Below, piece by piece: positions 7,785-16,273 of a stretch of DNA of 64,000 bases. Numbering within the stretch: position 1 is the stretch's first letter; every line of letters starts with the position of its first letter. The stretch is taken from assembly GCA_024280335.1 (NCBI GenBank), contig JAJRQI010000012.1, positions 1 through 64,000 of the forward strand, read 5' to 3'. The stretch is from Deltaproteobacteria bacterium. Lineage in GTDB: Bacteria > Desulfobacterota > Desulfuromonadia > Desulfuromonadales > Geopsychrobacteraceae. The position numbers and the translations under genes were made by a program. Below the pieces are notes generated by a model. The model was not told the origin of the DNA. It saw nothing but the letters and a program-made list of their open reading frames with translations, and made no database searches.

Positions 7785-9256
7785 ACATCCACAAAACACT
7801 ACTCTCCGTATTCACCCTGTTTCTGCTGATTACGACAGGATTTCTCTCCGCAGCCAGCGCCCAGGACGCCGGGCTGGAAAGTCTGCGTGAAACCGGCAGA
7901 GCCTTCCGCAGCGTCGCCAAACAGGTTTCTCCGGCGGTGGTCTTTATCCAGGTAGAAAAATCGGTCGAGCAGCAGGGCCGTGCCAACCCCTTCGGCAACA
8001 ACCCCTTCGGCAACAACCCCTTCGGCAACAACCCCTTCGGCGATGAATTTTTCCGCCGCTTCTTCGGTCAACCACCCCAACAACAGCAACCACAAAAGGC
8101 GCCTAAACGGCGCTCCAGCGGCCAGGGTTCAGGCTTTATCATCTCGACCGATGGTTACATCATGACCAACAACCATGTGGTCGGTGATGCCGACAAGGTG
8201 ACGGTGCAGCTGCTTGACGGACGTGAGTTCAGTGCCGAAATCGTCGGCACCGATCCGCCGACCGATATCGCGATCATCAAAATAGATGCGGACGAAAAAC
8301 TCCCGCTCCTGAAGCTGGGCGATTCTGATCGGCTTGAAGTCGGTGACTGGGTGCTGGCCTTCGGCAACCCCTTCGGCCTGTCACACACCCTGACTGCAGG
8401 AATCGTCAGCGCCAAAGGGCGCAGCGGGATGGGTCTGAACGATTACGAGAACTTTATCCAGACCGATGCAGCGATCAATCCCGGCAACTCGGGGGGTCCG
8501 CTGATCAACCTCGATGCCGAGGTAATCGGCATGAACACCGCCATTTTCAGCCGTAGCGGCGGCTACATGGGGATCGGCTTTGCGATCCCGGTCAATATGA
8601 TCAAAACCATCCGCGAGCAACTGGTGGAGCACGGCTCTGTAACCCGCGGGCGGTTGGGTGTCTATATCCAGGATCTGACCCGGGAGCTGGCCGAATCGTT
8701 CGACCTTGACCAAAGCAAGGGGATTCTGGTCGCGCAAGTGATCGAGGATTCCCCGGCAGCGGCAGCTGGCCTGCAGCAAGGCGATGTCATCACTGAGCTG
8801 AACGGCGAGCCGGTAAATAAGGTTGCCAACTTTCGCAACCGGATCTCGCTGACCCGCCCCGGCACCAAGATTAAGCTGACGATCCTGCACAAAGGCAAAG
8901 AGCAGACCATCAAAGTAAAGATCGGCGCGATGGAAACCGCCGGCAAGGGAGCATCGGTTGAAAGCAGCAAAGTCCCGAAACTGGGCATGAGTTTGCAAAA
9001 ACTGACCCCGGAACTGGCGGAGCGCTTCGGCTACGGTGACGCACAAGGGGTTCTGGTCACCGCTGTCGAGGCCGACTCCCTGGCAGCGCGGGCCGGAATC
9101 AAGCAGGGCGACCTGATCGAAGAGATCAACCGCAAATCGGTGAGCACGCCGGAACAGGTAAAGCAACTGGTCAAGGAGAGTAACAAGAAATCGCTGCTGC
9201 TGCTGGTACGGCAGGGTGATGCCAGCCGCTACCTGGCTCTGAAGCTGAAAAACTGA
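7781..9256 (+). CDS. degP: Periplasmic Do/DegP-type serine protease with two PDZ domains
   Basis: A 491-residue HtrA-family protease/chaperone for misfolded envelope proteins. A signal peptide covers residues 1-27 (ends AASA). The catalytic triad is H132 ('MTNNHVVGDA'), D162 ('PPTDIAIIKID') and S237 ('NPGNSGGPL'). PDZ1 lies at about 280-370 and PDZ2 at about 400-488. The region before the protease core has an expanded low-complexity loop: NPFGN repeated (residues 69-87), then a Gln/Pro-rich stretch (about 97-108). This matches the position of the flexible LA-type loop of DegP. It is coupled to the receiver gene upstream and likely driven by the sigma-54-like promoter. Confidence 0.93.
   Translation: MNIHKTLLSVFTLFLLITTGFLSAASAQDAGLESLRETGRAFRSVAKQVSPAVVFIQVEKSVEQQGRANPFGNNPFGNNPFGNNPFGDEFFRRFFGQPPQQQQPQKAPKRRSSGQGSGFIISTDGYIMTNNHVVGDADKVTVQLLDGREFSAEIVGTDPPTDIAIIKIDADEKLPLLKLGDSDRLEVGDWVLAFGNPFGLSHTLTAGIVSAKGRSGMGLNDYENFIQTDAAINPGNSGGPLINLDAEVIGMNTAIFSRSGGYMGIGFAIPVNMIKTIREQLVEHGSVTRGRLGVYIQDLTRELAESFDLDQSKGILVAQVIEDSPAAAAGLQQGDVITELNGEPVNKVANFRNRISLTRPGTKIKLTILHKGKEQTIKVKIGAMETAGKGASVESSKVPKLGMSLQKLTPELAERFGYGDAQGVLVTAVEADSLAARAGIKQGDLIEEINRKSVSTPEQVKQLVKESNKKSLLLLVRQGDASRYLALKLKN
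7985..8041 (+). repeat. 15-bp tandem repeat inside degP encoding NPFGN units
   Basis: AACCCCTTCGGCAAC is repeated with base-level identity three times (7985-8029), followed by a fourth partial copy (8030-8041). Units are in frame, so copy-number change would lengthen or shorten the protease loop by five residues without a frameshift. The exact identity suggests recent slippage. Confidence 0.9.
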
Positions 9257-9262
9257 TTCAAA

Positions 9263-9296
9263 GACCGGTTGCTGCTCTGCTCAGCGGCAGCTGGTC
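9263..9296 (+). terminator. Imperfect hairpin just after degP
   Basis: GACCGGTTGCTGCT pairs with AGCGGCAGCTGGTC (11 of 14 positions) around a 6-base loop, starting 7 bases after the degP stop. No clean U-run follows, so it is a weak terminator candidate or an RNA-stabilising structure. Confidence 0.35.
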
Positions 9297-9336
9297 GTTC
9301 AACATTTTATGGATGTGGCCTCCTACATCCACTCTC

Positions 9337-9365
9337 GGGGAATCAGCAGGGTTCCCCTTTTTTTT
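9337..9365 (+). terminator. Rho-independent terminator downstream of degP
   Basis: GGGGAA (9337-9342) pairs with TTCCCC (9352-9357), followed directly by eight T residues. This is the clear end of the receiver-degP unit. The rest of the spacer to 9568 (about 200 bases) holds no gene I can support. Confidence 0.75.
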
Positions 9366-9568
9366 GCCTTTTTTCGGCCGGGCGACGACCACTGTCGCTC
9401 CGCCTTTGAATTTGACAGTACCGCCCGGCTTGACGTATACAGACGGCTTATAAAATTAATCTCGATACGTCTCGGCAGGTTCCTACCCCGCGAAACACCC
9501 CTTTTTGCCGTCGTTCCCTGTCAGATACAACCTGTCCGGTCTGGATTTTTACGGAAAGCGAGTTTGTC

Positions 9569-10450
9569 ATGATGAATCTGAAGCCTGAAGTCGTCGCTCA
9601 GCTAGAGCGGGTGCTGAGTTCTGTCGAAATGCTGCTGCCGAAAGCGACCAAACCGATCGACTGGGCGACCTGCCATGCCGCCAACTGGCGTCGCCACTCC
9701 TTCTCCGGCTGCCTCGAACCGGTCAAAGTGACCGACACCACCCGGCTGGAGGAACTGCTCGGCGTCGACAAGCAGAAAGAGATCATGATCAACAACACCC
9801 GCCAGTTTCTGCAGGGGCTGCCGGCCAACAACTCTCTTCTCTGGGGTTCGCGCGGCACCGGAAAATCATCGATCGTCAAAGCGCTGCTCAACGAGTACGG
9901 TGACCAGGGCTTGCGCGTCATCCAGGTGGAAAAAGAGGATCTGATCTATATTTCGGAGATTTTCACTGCGGTCGAAGATCTGCCCTACCGCTTCATCATG
10001 CTCTGTGATGACCTGACCTTTGAGATGGGCGAGCTGTCCTACAAGATGCTCAAAAGCGCGCTGGACGGCTCGGTCTACTCGGCCCCCGAGAACGTGCTGA
10101 TCTATGTAACCTCCAACCGCCGCTACTTGCTCCCCGAATACGAAGGCGATCACCTCGGCGGTAAATACGTCAAGGGCGAACTACAACAGAGCGAAATTCA
10201 GGAGGAGAAAAGCTCCCTCTCCGACCGCTTCGGTCTCTGGGTGCCCTTCCACGTTTTCTCTCAGGATCGCTACCTGGAAGCGGTAAAACTGTGCATCGAC
10301 CGCTGGAGCAAACAGCTCAACCGCGAGATCCCCTGGAGTAAAGAACTGGAGCTGGCCGCCATCAAGTGGACCCACGAGAAGAGCAAGCGTTGCGGCCGTA
10401 CCGCCTATCAGTTCTCGAAAAACTGGGTGGGGAAATATCTGTTGAAATAG
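9569..10450 (+). CDS. DUF815 family AAA+ ATPase
   Basis: A 293-residue P-loop ATPase of the DUF815 family. Walker A is 'GSRGTGKSSIVKALL' (about residues 93-107), Walker B 'FIMLCDDLTF' (about 143-152), and a sensor-like 'VLIYVTSNRRYLLPEY' follows. The N-terminal 'RRHSFSGCLEPVKVTDTTRLEELLGVDKQKE' region is characteristic of the family. The cellular role is unknown. Two adjacent ATGs (9569 and 9572) are possible starts. It is a single gene, convergent with argO 9 bases downstream, and separated from degP by a terminator. Confidence 0.88.
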   Translation: MMNLKPEVVAQLERVLSSVEMLLPKATKPIDWATCHAANWRRHSFSGCLEPVKVTDTTRLEELLGVDKQKEIMINNTRQFLQGLPANNSLLWGSRGTGKSSIVKALLNEYGDQGLRVIQVEKEDLIYISEIFTAVEDLPYRFIMLCDDLTFEMGELSYKMLKSALDGSVYSAPENVLIYVTSNRRYLLPEYEGDHLGGKYVKGELQQSEIQEEKSSLSDRFGLWVPFHVFSQDRYLEAVKLCIDRWSKQLNREIPWSKELELAAIKWTHEKSKRCGRTAYQFSKNWVGKYLLK

Positions 10451-10459
10451 ACGTCGGGC

Positions 10460-11077
10460 TCAGAAGAACCGCTGCAACTCCGGCCAGAGCAGCGTCAGGG
10501 CGATTCCCCACATGGTCAGCGCAACAAAGAGATCGAGGCAGCGCCATGCTGCGGGCTTGCGAAACAGCGGTGCAAGAAATCCTGCACCGAGGCTTAAGCT
10601 GAAAAACCAGAGGATCGAGGCCGTGATGGCTCCAGCTCCGAACAGGTAGCGCTCGGACTGAGCCAGTTGGCCACTGATGCCACCGATAAGAACCACGGTA
10701 TCAAGGTAAACATGCGGATTGAGGAAGGTCAGCGCCAGGGTTGCCAGCAGCAGTTTGCGGCGCGACGGAATGATGGCGGCCGCCGCTTCGAGAGTACTGC
10801 CTTTGAGTGCCAAGCGAAACGAGCGGGCGCCGTAGCAGAGCAGAAACAGCGCTCCGAGCCAGCTGGCCAGTTGACACAACAGCGGATTACCGGCGACCAG
10901 AGCACCGACGCCACTGATCCCGATCAGAATCAGACTGGCATCACAAAGGCTGCAGACCAACGCGGTCTGCAGTGGAAAATTACGCCGCACCCCCTGCGAC
11001 AATACGAAGGCATTCTGCGCACCGATAGCGATAATCAGTCCTCCACCAACACCGATCCCCTGAAAAAATGCCAACAT
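10460..11077 (-). CDS. argO: ArgO/LysE-family amino acid exporter
   Basis: A 205-residue, six-helix LysE-type exporter. The N-terminal 'GGGLIIAIGAQNAFVLSQGVRRNF' signature and 'CSLCDASLILIGISGVG' match the ArgO branch, which exports arginine and its toxic analogues from the cytoplasm. The start has an AGAGGAG ribosome-binding site. It is transcribed divergently from an ArgP-type regulator, the classical arrangement for argO control by lysine/arginine, supporting the specific name. On this strand TTTACT-N17-TACTTT can serve as promoter. Confidence 0.9.
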   Translation of the reverse strand: MLAFFQGIGVGGGLIIAIGAQNAFVLSQGVRRNFPLQTALVCSLCDASLILIGISGVGALVAGNPLLCQLASWLGALFLLCYGARSFRLALKGSTLEAAAAIIPSRRKLLLATLALTFLNPHVYLDTVVLIGGISGQLAQSERYLFGAGAITASILWFFSLSLGAGFLAPLFRKPAAWRCLDLFVALTMWGIALTLLWPELQRFF

Positions 11078-11132
11078 TGAAACTCCTCTTGGAATGAAAC
11101 CTTCCCGAGCAAAGTAATGCCCGCGCTATCAA

Positions 11133-11146
11133 AAGTAAAATTACTT
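11133..11146. promoter_or_regulatory. Palindrome in the argO-argP divergent promoter
   Basis: AAGTAA-AA-TTACTT is a perfect 6+6 palindrome in the 105-bp divergent spacer, overlapping the -35 region proposed for argO and next to a TTTACA box facing argP. An ArgP (LysR-type) operator is the natural reading, but the usual T-N11-A pattern is not clear-cut. Confidence 0.4.
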
Positions 11147-11182
11147 CTTTTACAAAGTCATTAGAATGTCTAATATAAGTCC

Positions 11183-12073
11183 ATGCTTGATTACAAACTG
11201 ATTGAAGCGTTGGCCAAGGTGATTGAATGTGGTGGTTTTGAGCGCGCCGCACGAGTGCTCTGTATTACCCAGTCGGCGGTTTCGCAGCGGATTCGGCACC
11301 TTGAGGAAGGCAGTGGCCAGATTCTGCTGTCGCGAACAACCCCGCCGCAACCAACCACTGCCGGGCGCAGCCTGCTGAAACATTACCAACAGGTCAAACT
11401 GCTGGAAGAGGGGCTGGCGACCGAGTTGAGCAGCGAGTCGAAAGCGGGGTCGACGACACTGGCGATCGGCATTAATGCCGACAGCTTGGCCAGCTGGTTT
11501 TTAAATGCGATCCAGCCGCTGCTGGGGGGTGCCGAACTGCTGATCGATTTGCGGATCGATGATCAGGAACAGACCCACAGATATCTGCGCGAGGGAGAGG
11601 TGGTCGGTTGCATCAGTACCGAAGCGACTGCCATGCAGGGCTGTCGGGTAGAAATTCTCGGCCGGATGAATTATCGCTTGCTGGCGACGCCCGACTTTAT
11701 CGCTCGCTGGTTCCCGGATGGGCTTCAGCTTGCTGCTGCGGAGTCTGCTCCGGCAGTCATCTTTAATCACCAGGACCGATTGCAGCAGCACTTTTTTGCA
11801 CAGGCCATCGGCAGCTTTCCGCGCCGCTGGCCGGCCCACTATATCCCTGCTCCAGAACAATTTCTGCAAATAATTACCAACGGCGATGCCTACGGGATGG
11901 TGCCTGACTGGCAAAGCGCAACTCAGCGGCAGAATAACGAACTGAGCGAACTGATACCGGGCCGGGAATTCCCGATTGAACTTTATTGGCACTGCTGGAA
12001 TCTGGACTCAACCCCCTTGCGGCGGTTTTCGCAGCAGTTGGTGACTACGGCCCGGCGCTTGCTCGTCGCCTGA
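11183..12073 (+). CDS. argP: LysR-family regulator of the ArgP/IciA type
   Basis: A 296-residue LysR-type regulator. The N-terminal winged helix reads 'LDYKLIEALAKVIECGGFERAARVLCITQSAVSQRIRHLEE', close to ArgP/IciA; the rest (about 90-296) is a periplasmic-binding-like effector domain. ArgP proteins sense lysine and arginine and activate argO. Divergent placement 105 bases from the exporter supports this role. The start is the ATG at 11183, with no strong Shine-Dalgarno, which is common for LysR genes. Confidence 0.9.
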   Translation: MLDYKLIEALAKVIECGGFERAARVLCITQSAVSQRIRHLEEGSGQILLSRTTPPQPTTAGRSLLKHYQQVKLLEEGLATELSSESKAGSTTLAIGINADSLASWFLNAIQPLLGGAELLIDLRIDDQEQTHRYLREGEVVGCISTEATAMQGCRVEILGRMNYRLLATPDFIARWFPDGLQLAAAESAPAVIFNHQDRLQQHFFAQAIGSFPRRWPAHYIPAPEQFLQIITNGDAYGMVPDWQSATQRQNNELSELIPGREFPIELYWHCWNLDSTPLRRFSQQLVTTARRLLVA

Positions 12074-12147
12074 GGGGCTGTTGTGCCGAAGCCGATTCGC
12101 GATAAACTAGAATCAGGTGGTACGGCAACTGACGAAAGGGGGTCAAA

Positions 12148-12318
12148 ATGATGCAGCTGGAGTTGAATGAGGTAGAAGAAAAAGTTTTGGCGGATACCCT
12201 GGAATCGAGCCTCAGCAGGCTGGGCGATGAAATTTCCCATACCGATTCCCACGATTACCGGGAGTTTCTCAAGGATCGCAAACAGATCCTGGCCAAGCTG
12301 CGCGAGAAACTTCACTAA
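12148..12318 (+). CDS. Small conserved-looking acidic/basic helical protein, 56 aa
   Basis: ATG at 12148 (a second ATG follows immediately) preceded by a purine-rich AAAGGGGG site opens a 56-codon frame ending TAA at 12316-12318. The peptide begins MMQLELNEVEEKVL and contains 'DYREFLKDRKQILAKLREKL'. Its charged, alpha-helical composition and codon use are protein-like. I recall similar short proteins of unknown function in other Desulfuromonadales, unverified. It is a stand-alone gene between argP and the DUF4015 gene. Confidence 0.65.
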   Translation: MMQLELNEVEEKVLADTLESSLSRLGDEISHTDSHDYREFLKDRKQILAKLREKLH

Positions 12319-12440
12319 CCTTCCGTTGGATCATTTCCTGTACATTGCAGCCTTGTCGTCCGGCGAGGCTGTTTCTTTTGCCTCCTCCCCCAGCGCAAAA
12401 AACCAGAAAATGAAAAACCTCTAAAGAAAAACCCCGCTTC

Positions 12441-12477
12441 TGCCGACAAGTAGTCATAGCCGACCGCCTTGTCGGCA
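12441..12477. repeat. 10-bp inverted repeat between the small ORF and the DUF4015 gene
   Basis: TGCCGACAAG (12441-12450) and CTTGTCGGCA (12468-12477) are perfectly complementary around a 17-base loop. On the plus strand it is followed by A residues, not T, so it is not a standard terminator for the upstream gene. It may be a regulatory stem or operator for the downstream gene. Confidence 0.5.
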
Positions 12478-12559
12478 AAAAACCAATCCTTGTTTGATTT
12501 CCTATGTTCTACATTCGTTAAGGTGGGCCGTTTCTCTCACAATCGCAAAGGAGAGGCCT

Positions 12560-13909
12560 ATGAAAATCGGCTGCTCGACTCTGCTTGCCGTCATCCTGCT
12601 TTTCAGTCCCCTGTCCGCCAAGGCTGAGGAGAAGCTATTGTCCGGTTCGGTGCAAGATGCCGAGACCGGTCAAGTGCTGGAGAATGTTTCGCTGTGGACT
12701 GCGAACAGGCAGGTTTTCAGCGATGCCGCAGGCCGCTTTGAACTGACCGGCAGCACTGCGCCATTGATCGTTAAAGCTCCCGGCTATCGGCCGCTAGAAA
12801 TCACCGCTGCGGCAAGCCGACAGATCAAGCTGCAGGCGTTCTCCCCCAAAGCCCTCTACCTGTCATTCTGGGCTGCCGACAGCCGCTTGAAACGGAGTCA
12901 GTTCGAACAGTTACTCGATCAGACCGAAGCCAACGCGCTGGTCATCGATATCAAATCTTCTCGTGGTCATCTCGCCTATCGCAGCAAGATCCCCCTGGCC
13001 AGAGAGATCGGCGCGCAGCGAGTACGGCCGCTCAAGGATCTGCCAGAATATCTGGCCAGACTGAAGAGCAGGGGGATTTATACCATCGGCCGCATCGTGG
13101 TGTTCAAGGATGATCTGCTGGCGAAGCATCGGCCGGAGCTAGCCGCCCACACCCGGGAGGGTACGCTCTGGCAGGATCGGGAAAAATTGCGCTGGAGCGA
13201 TCCATTCAACCAGCAGGTACGCGATTATAATCTGGCGGTTGCTGAAGAGGCGGCCCAGCTCGGTTTTGATGAAGTGCAGTTCGACTACATCCGTTTTCCC
13301 TCGAAATCGGATCTGGTTTTCTCGCAGCCGACCGACGATCTCAGTCGGGTGACAGCAATCAACAGCTTTCTTGAGCAGGCCAAACAGCGCTTAGCCCCCT
13401 ATCCGACCTTCATCTCGGCAAATATTTTCGGCTATATTTGCTGGAAACCTAAAGACGGCAAAATCGGCCAACGATTGGTCGACTTGGCCGAGCGGGTCGA
13501 TTATCTGTCGCCGATGCTTTACCCCTCTGGCTTTCCCCAAGGGATTCCCGGTTACAGCAGACCGCTGGATACCCCCTATCAGGTGATCGCTCGGTCATTG
13601 CAAGTGGCACAGGAACTCGGCGGCATAGCACCGATCCGTTTCCGCCCTTGGTTGCAGGCGTTTCGCGATTATGCCTTTGACAAGCGCAGCTTCAAAGCCG
13701 AAGAAATCCAGGCGCAGATCAATGCCAGTGACGCCAACGGCAGCAACGGCTGGATGCTGTGGAACGCCGCAAGCCGTTTCAGCCTGGCCGGATTGCAGCA
13801 GAAAATCCCGTTTGGTGAGCGAAAACTTGTCGACATCGCCCCCAAACTGGTCGAACCGGCCATGTTGACCCGGACAGAGAACTCAGAGCTGATTCCGCCG
13901 GCAATGTAG
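12560..13909 (+). CDS. DUF4015 putative glycoside hydrolase with N-terminal regulatory-like Ig fold
   Basis: A 449-residue secreted protein. The signal peptide is MKIGCSTLLAVILLFSPLSAKA. Residues about 25-95 form a carboxypeptidase-regulatory-like beta domain ('GSVQDAETGQVLENVSL', 'FSDAAGRFELTG'). From about residue 98 it matches the DUF4015 TIM-barrel family related to glycoside hydrolases: 'LYLSFWAADS', 'ALVIDIKSSRGHLAY', 'GIYTIGRIVVFKD', 'GFDEVQFDYIRFPS' and 'VDYLSPMLYPSGF'. The acidic residues in QFDYIRFP are likely catalytic or binding. The substrate is unknown. A longer frame starts at 12494, but GGAGAGG precedes ATG 12560 and the signal peptide begins there. Confidence 0.85.
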   Translation: MKIGCSTLLAVILLFSPLSAKAEEKLLSGSVQDAETGQVLENVSLWTANRQVFSDAAGRFELTGSTAPLIVKAPGYRPLEITAAASRQIKLQAFSPKALYLSFWAADSRLKRSQFEQLLDQTEANALVIDIKSSRGHLAYRSKIPLAREIGAQRVRPLKDLPEYLARLKSRGIYTIGRIVVFKDDLLAKHRPELAAHTREGTLWQDREKLRWSDPFNQQVRDYNLAVAEEAAQLGFDEVQFDYIRFPSKSDLVFSQPTDDLSRVTAINSFLEQAKQRLAPYPTFISANIFGYICWKPKDGKIGQRLVDLAERVDYLSPMLYPSGFPQGIPGYSRPLDTPYQVIARSLQVAQELGGIAPIRFRPWLQAFRDYAFDKRSFKAEEIQAQINASDANGSNGWMLWNAASRFSLAGLQQKIPFGERKLVDIAPKLVEPAMLTRTENSELIPPAM

Positions 13910-14382
13910 ACCCAATGCCCGGGTAGCTGCAAAAGGGTTAACCTTCCCCCAGCGTTGCAGAACAACTCTCAGGAACGGCCAAACTCGGAAGATCCGGTTG
14001 GTGTCTCTTTATTCTGGAAATCGTGATTTGCTGGACCGTCCGCCCACTCCTCAAAAACCCTTTGGATCTATGCAGAATGCATTTTGACAGAACTTTTCAA
14101 AAGTCGCTGCTTTATGACGGGATATTCCGTATTTCCAAATGTCCGGAACCAGGGCGACCAGAAAACCCACTCCCTTATGACAGGATTTTTGCGAAGATCC
14201 TGTCCAGAGAGAAATGATTTCAGGTGGTTAGGTGGGTCGATGTAACGGGTCTGGCCATTTCAAATATCCTGTCACTACTTTTGAGCCTCAAAACGGTCCA
14301 AAACGGCCTGCCTGAGTGCTAAGATGTGACAATAACCCGAAAGCGGTAGCGTCCTAGCTGCCAGAAGCGGTGGCACTCAATG
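13910..14382. other. 473-bp spacer without a supported gene
   Basis: Convergent gap between the DUF4015 gene and the M81 peptidase gene. A 64-codon frame at 14023-14217 has no ribosome-binding site or protein-like pattern. Near 14110, 14175 and 14265 there are related words around ATGACRGGAT/ATCCTGTC. The only clear structure is the hairpin listed at 14179. Base composition is lower in GC than in the flanking genes. Confidence 0.6.
14179..14204. terminator. Hairpin in the 13.9-14.4 kb spacer
   Basis: GACAGGAT (14179-14186) pairs perfectly with ATCCTGTC (14197-14204). Four T residues lie in the loop rather than after the stem. It may end transcription from the M81 gene or be the remnant of a mobile sequence. 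Confidence 0.35.
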
Positions 14383-15861
14383 TTATAACGGGTCTAAAGG
14401 GAAGATCGGCCTTGGCACGTTGCGATATGGCAGCCGGTCGTAACGTGTGGTGCAAAGTGCGCCGCTGTCACAGACGATTATTTCCCCTGCAATCGGTTCG
14501 AAGTCAGCACGAAAGTGTTGCATCGATTTGAGTGCCACGACATCTTTGCCCCGCGGGTCAATACCAAAGGCTTTGAATTGTTGTAAATCGAGGATTTGTC
14601 GCGGGATAGTGACGACCAATATCTCAATATCGCCGACACGGATGACGGCACTGGGACCGAAGCTGCCGTGGAGCCCGTGGATCATTGGACCATCGCCAAT
14701 GAAATGCCCGTCACTGAGAGAGATAAGCTCAGCCTCCACCGCAAGCGGTCCACCTCCAAAGTCTGGGTCGGTCCTGCCACCGAGGGTTATTTTGATATGT
14801 TGACCAACAACCGCAGTTTGCAGCGCCTGTACGGCCGTGCCATCCACCATGGGGGCAAAACAGGCATTGCTCACGCCCGCATCGAGCAATGCGCGCAGCA
14901 ACTCGGTTGAATCACCATAACCGCCGGCGCCCGGATTATCTGCGTAATCGGCAATCACCAGTGGCCCCTTGGCTGGCTCGTAAGTTGCGGCAATCTCTGC
15001 TGTTTCGTCAACGCTGAGATAATCGTTGAGCACCTCAAAGCGGCGATCCCAAATATCATCAGCGATCGTTTCGGCGAAAGCAGTGTGCGCCGCAAAATCC
15101 CCCTGTCCGGTCACCAATACCGTTGGGCCAACCTCCCTGACATCGGCACTGGCAAACCCGGCATTGATGCTCACAGCGAAGACATCAGCCTGCTCCTCGT
15201 AAGTTCGCGCTGCGGCAATGCGCTCGATCATTGGGCCGATGTCGGTGCGGCCACCATTGACTTCTTCAAGCATGGGTCGGCTGACGCGGATGGTGCGCGG
15301 CGTGATTTCACCGGCCATGGTTCTTTGGAGAATATCTCCAGCCTGGCGACCGATGTCACGCATATCGATGTGCGGGTAGGTTTTGAACGAAACAATAATA
15401 TCCGCCAATTCACACATCCGCCTGCTTACATTTGCATGGGGATCAAGAGTGATGGCTATCGGCATTTCGTTGCCGACCAGGCTGCGGATGCGCCGCAGCA
15501 ATTCACCTTCACCATCTTCACGAAAATCGAGCCCCATCGCACCATGTAGGCCGAGCAGCAGTCCGTCGAAGGGATGCTTTTCTAGGTTGGCAAGGATCGG
15601 CTCACAGAGCCAGTCAAACGCCTTGCGCCTGACTTTACCGCTCGGCCCGGCAGCGGCACTAAGAGCATGGGTGATTCGCCAGTCATGCGTACGACCGGCA
15701 TCAAGGAACCCGGCGAGTTCTGTATTCTCGGCACCACGCTCTTTGATAGCCGCCGCGCCCAGCAGAGCATAGCGAGCCATGAAGGCTTGTTTGCCGGTTT
15801 TGTGCAGGCTGAAATAATTGGTTTCATGGGAAATTTCAGCAGTCAGTACATTGAAACTCAT
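14383..15861 (-). CDS. M81 family metallopeptidase (MlrC/microcystinase C type)
   Basis: A 492-residue protein matching the M81/MlrC family, zinc peptidases named after the enzyme that degrades linearised microcystin. N-terminal 'AEISHETNYFSLHKTG' is the family opening, followed by 'DGLLLGLHGAMG', 'ITLDPHANVSRRM' and 'FKTYPHIDMRDIG', which carry the expected metal-binding histidines. The C-terminal MlrC_C part includes 'LVIADYADNPGAGGYGDSTELLRALLDAG' and 'DPRGKDVVALKSMQHFRADFEPIAGE'. No signal peptide, so cytoplasmic. The only neighbours are the divergent DUF1611-racemase pair, which suggests a shared pathway with peptides or amides of unusual amino acids. Long spacers on both sides hint at an acquired module. 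Confidence 0.88.
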   Translation of the reverse strand: MSFNVLTAEISHETNYFSLHKTGKQAFMARYALLGAAAIKERGAENTELAGFLDAGRTHDWRITHALSAAAGPSGKVRRKAFDWLCEPILANLEKHPFDGLLLGLHGAMGLDFREDGEGELLRRIRSLVGNEMPIAITLDPHANVSRRMCELADIIVSFKTYPHIDMRDIGRQAGDILQRTMAGEITPRTIRVSRPMLEEVNGGRTDIGPMIERIAAARTYEEQADVFAVSINAGFASADVREVGPTVLVTGQGDFAAHTAFAETIADDIWDRRFEVLNDYLSVDETAEIAATYEPAKGPLVIADYADNPGAGGYGDSTELLRALLDAGVSNACFAPMVDGTAVQALQTAVVGQHIKITLGGRTDPDFGGGPLAVEAELISLSDGHFIGDGPMIHGLHGSFGPSAVIRVGDIEILVVTIPRQILDLQQFKAFGIDPRGKDVVALKSMQHFRADFEPIAGEIIVCDSGALCTTRYDRLPYRNVPRPIFPLDPL

Positions 15862-16273
15862 GGTGAAATCCTGATCGGAAAGAGAAAAAACAAATGAAAA
15901 TTAAAGCTTAAGTGGAATCTACTGACGTTTTCGAAAATCGTTTGTCACTCATCAGGACCCGGCGAAGTTCATCATATATCACATACCATCCAGGGAATTG
16001 CGATCTTTTACCTTTCCTCTTTGGCGCACAAAACTGGCTTCATGCAGCATATGCAATGTGACAGTTTCACGATTAGCTGCCTTGATTGTCTATTTTCGTA
16101 TATTTCTCAACAGTTTATGGCGCATCGTGGTATAGTTTCACATTAAGCTCATCCAGTGGGAAATTATTTCCACAACATCCAACCTTAGTTGGGACTACTC
16201 GTTGACAATCGGCCAATCCTGGTCGGCACGATCCCGTCGCCTCCTCTGAGATTTTATACTCAAAGGAGTAGCT
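15862..16273. promoter_or_regulatory. 412-bp divergent promoter region between the M81 and DUF1611 genes
   Basis: AT-rich spacer with no supported gene. It must hold the promoters of both transcription units. Visible elements are the GGAAAT-T-ATTTCC palindrome (16159-16171) and a GTTTCAC word occurring twice (about 16065 and 16133). The DUF1611 gene has a good AAAGGAG site just before its ATG. No regulator gene is adjacent. Confidence 0.5.
16159..16171. promoter_or_regulatory. Candidate operator GGAAAT-T-ATTTCC
   Basis: Perfect 6+6 palindrome with a one-base centre in the shared divergent promoter region of the M81/DUF1611 module. The binding protein is unknown. Confidence 0.35.

Noticed and set aside
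9309-9572. An 87-codon plus-strand frame after degP
   Set aside because: It runs through the terminator at 9337-9365 and lacks a ribosome-binding site; composition is not protein-like.
14023-14217. A 64-codon frame in the long spacer before the M81 gene
   Set aside because: No ribosome-binding site, includes a hairpin, and residue pattern is unlike real proteins.
16218-16240. A possible sigma-54 promoter before the DUF1611 gene
   Set aside because: GGCACG is present but the GC element is two bases out of place relative to the -24/-12 spacing.
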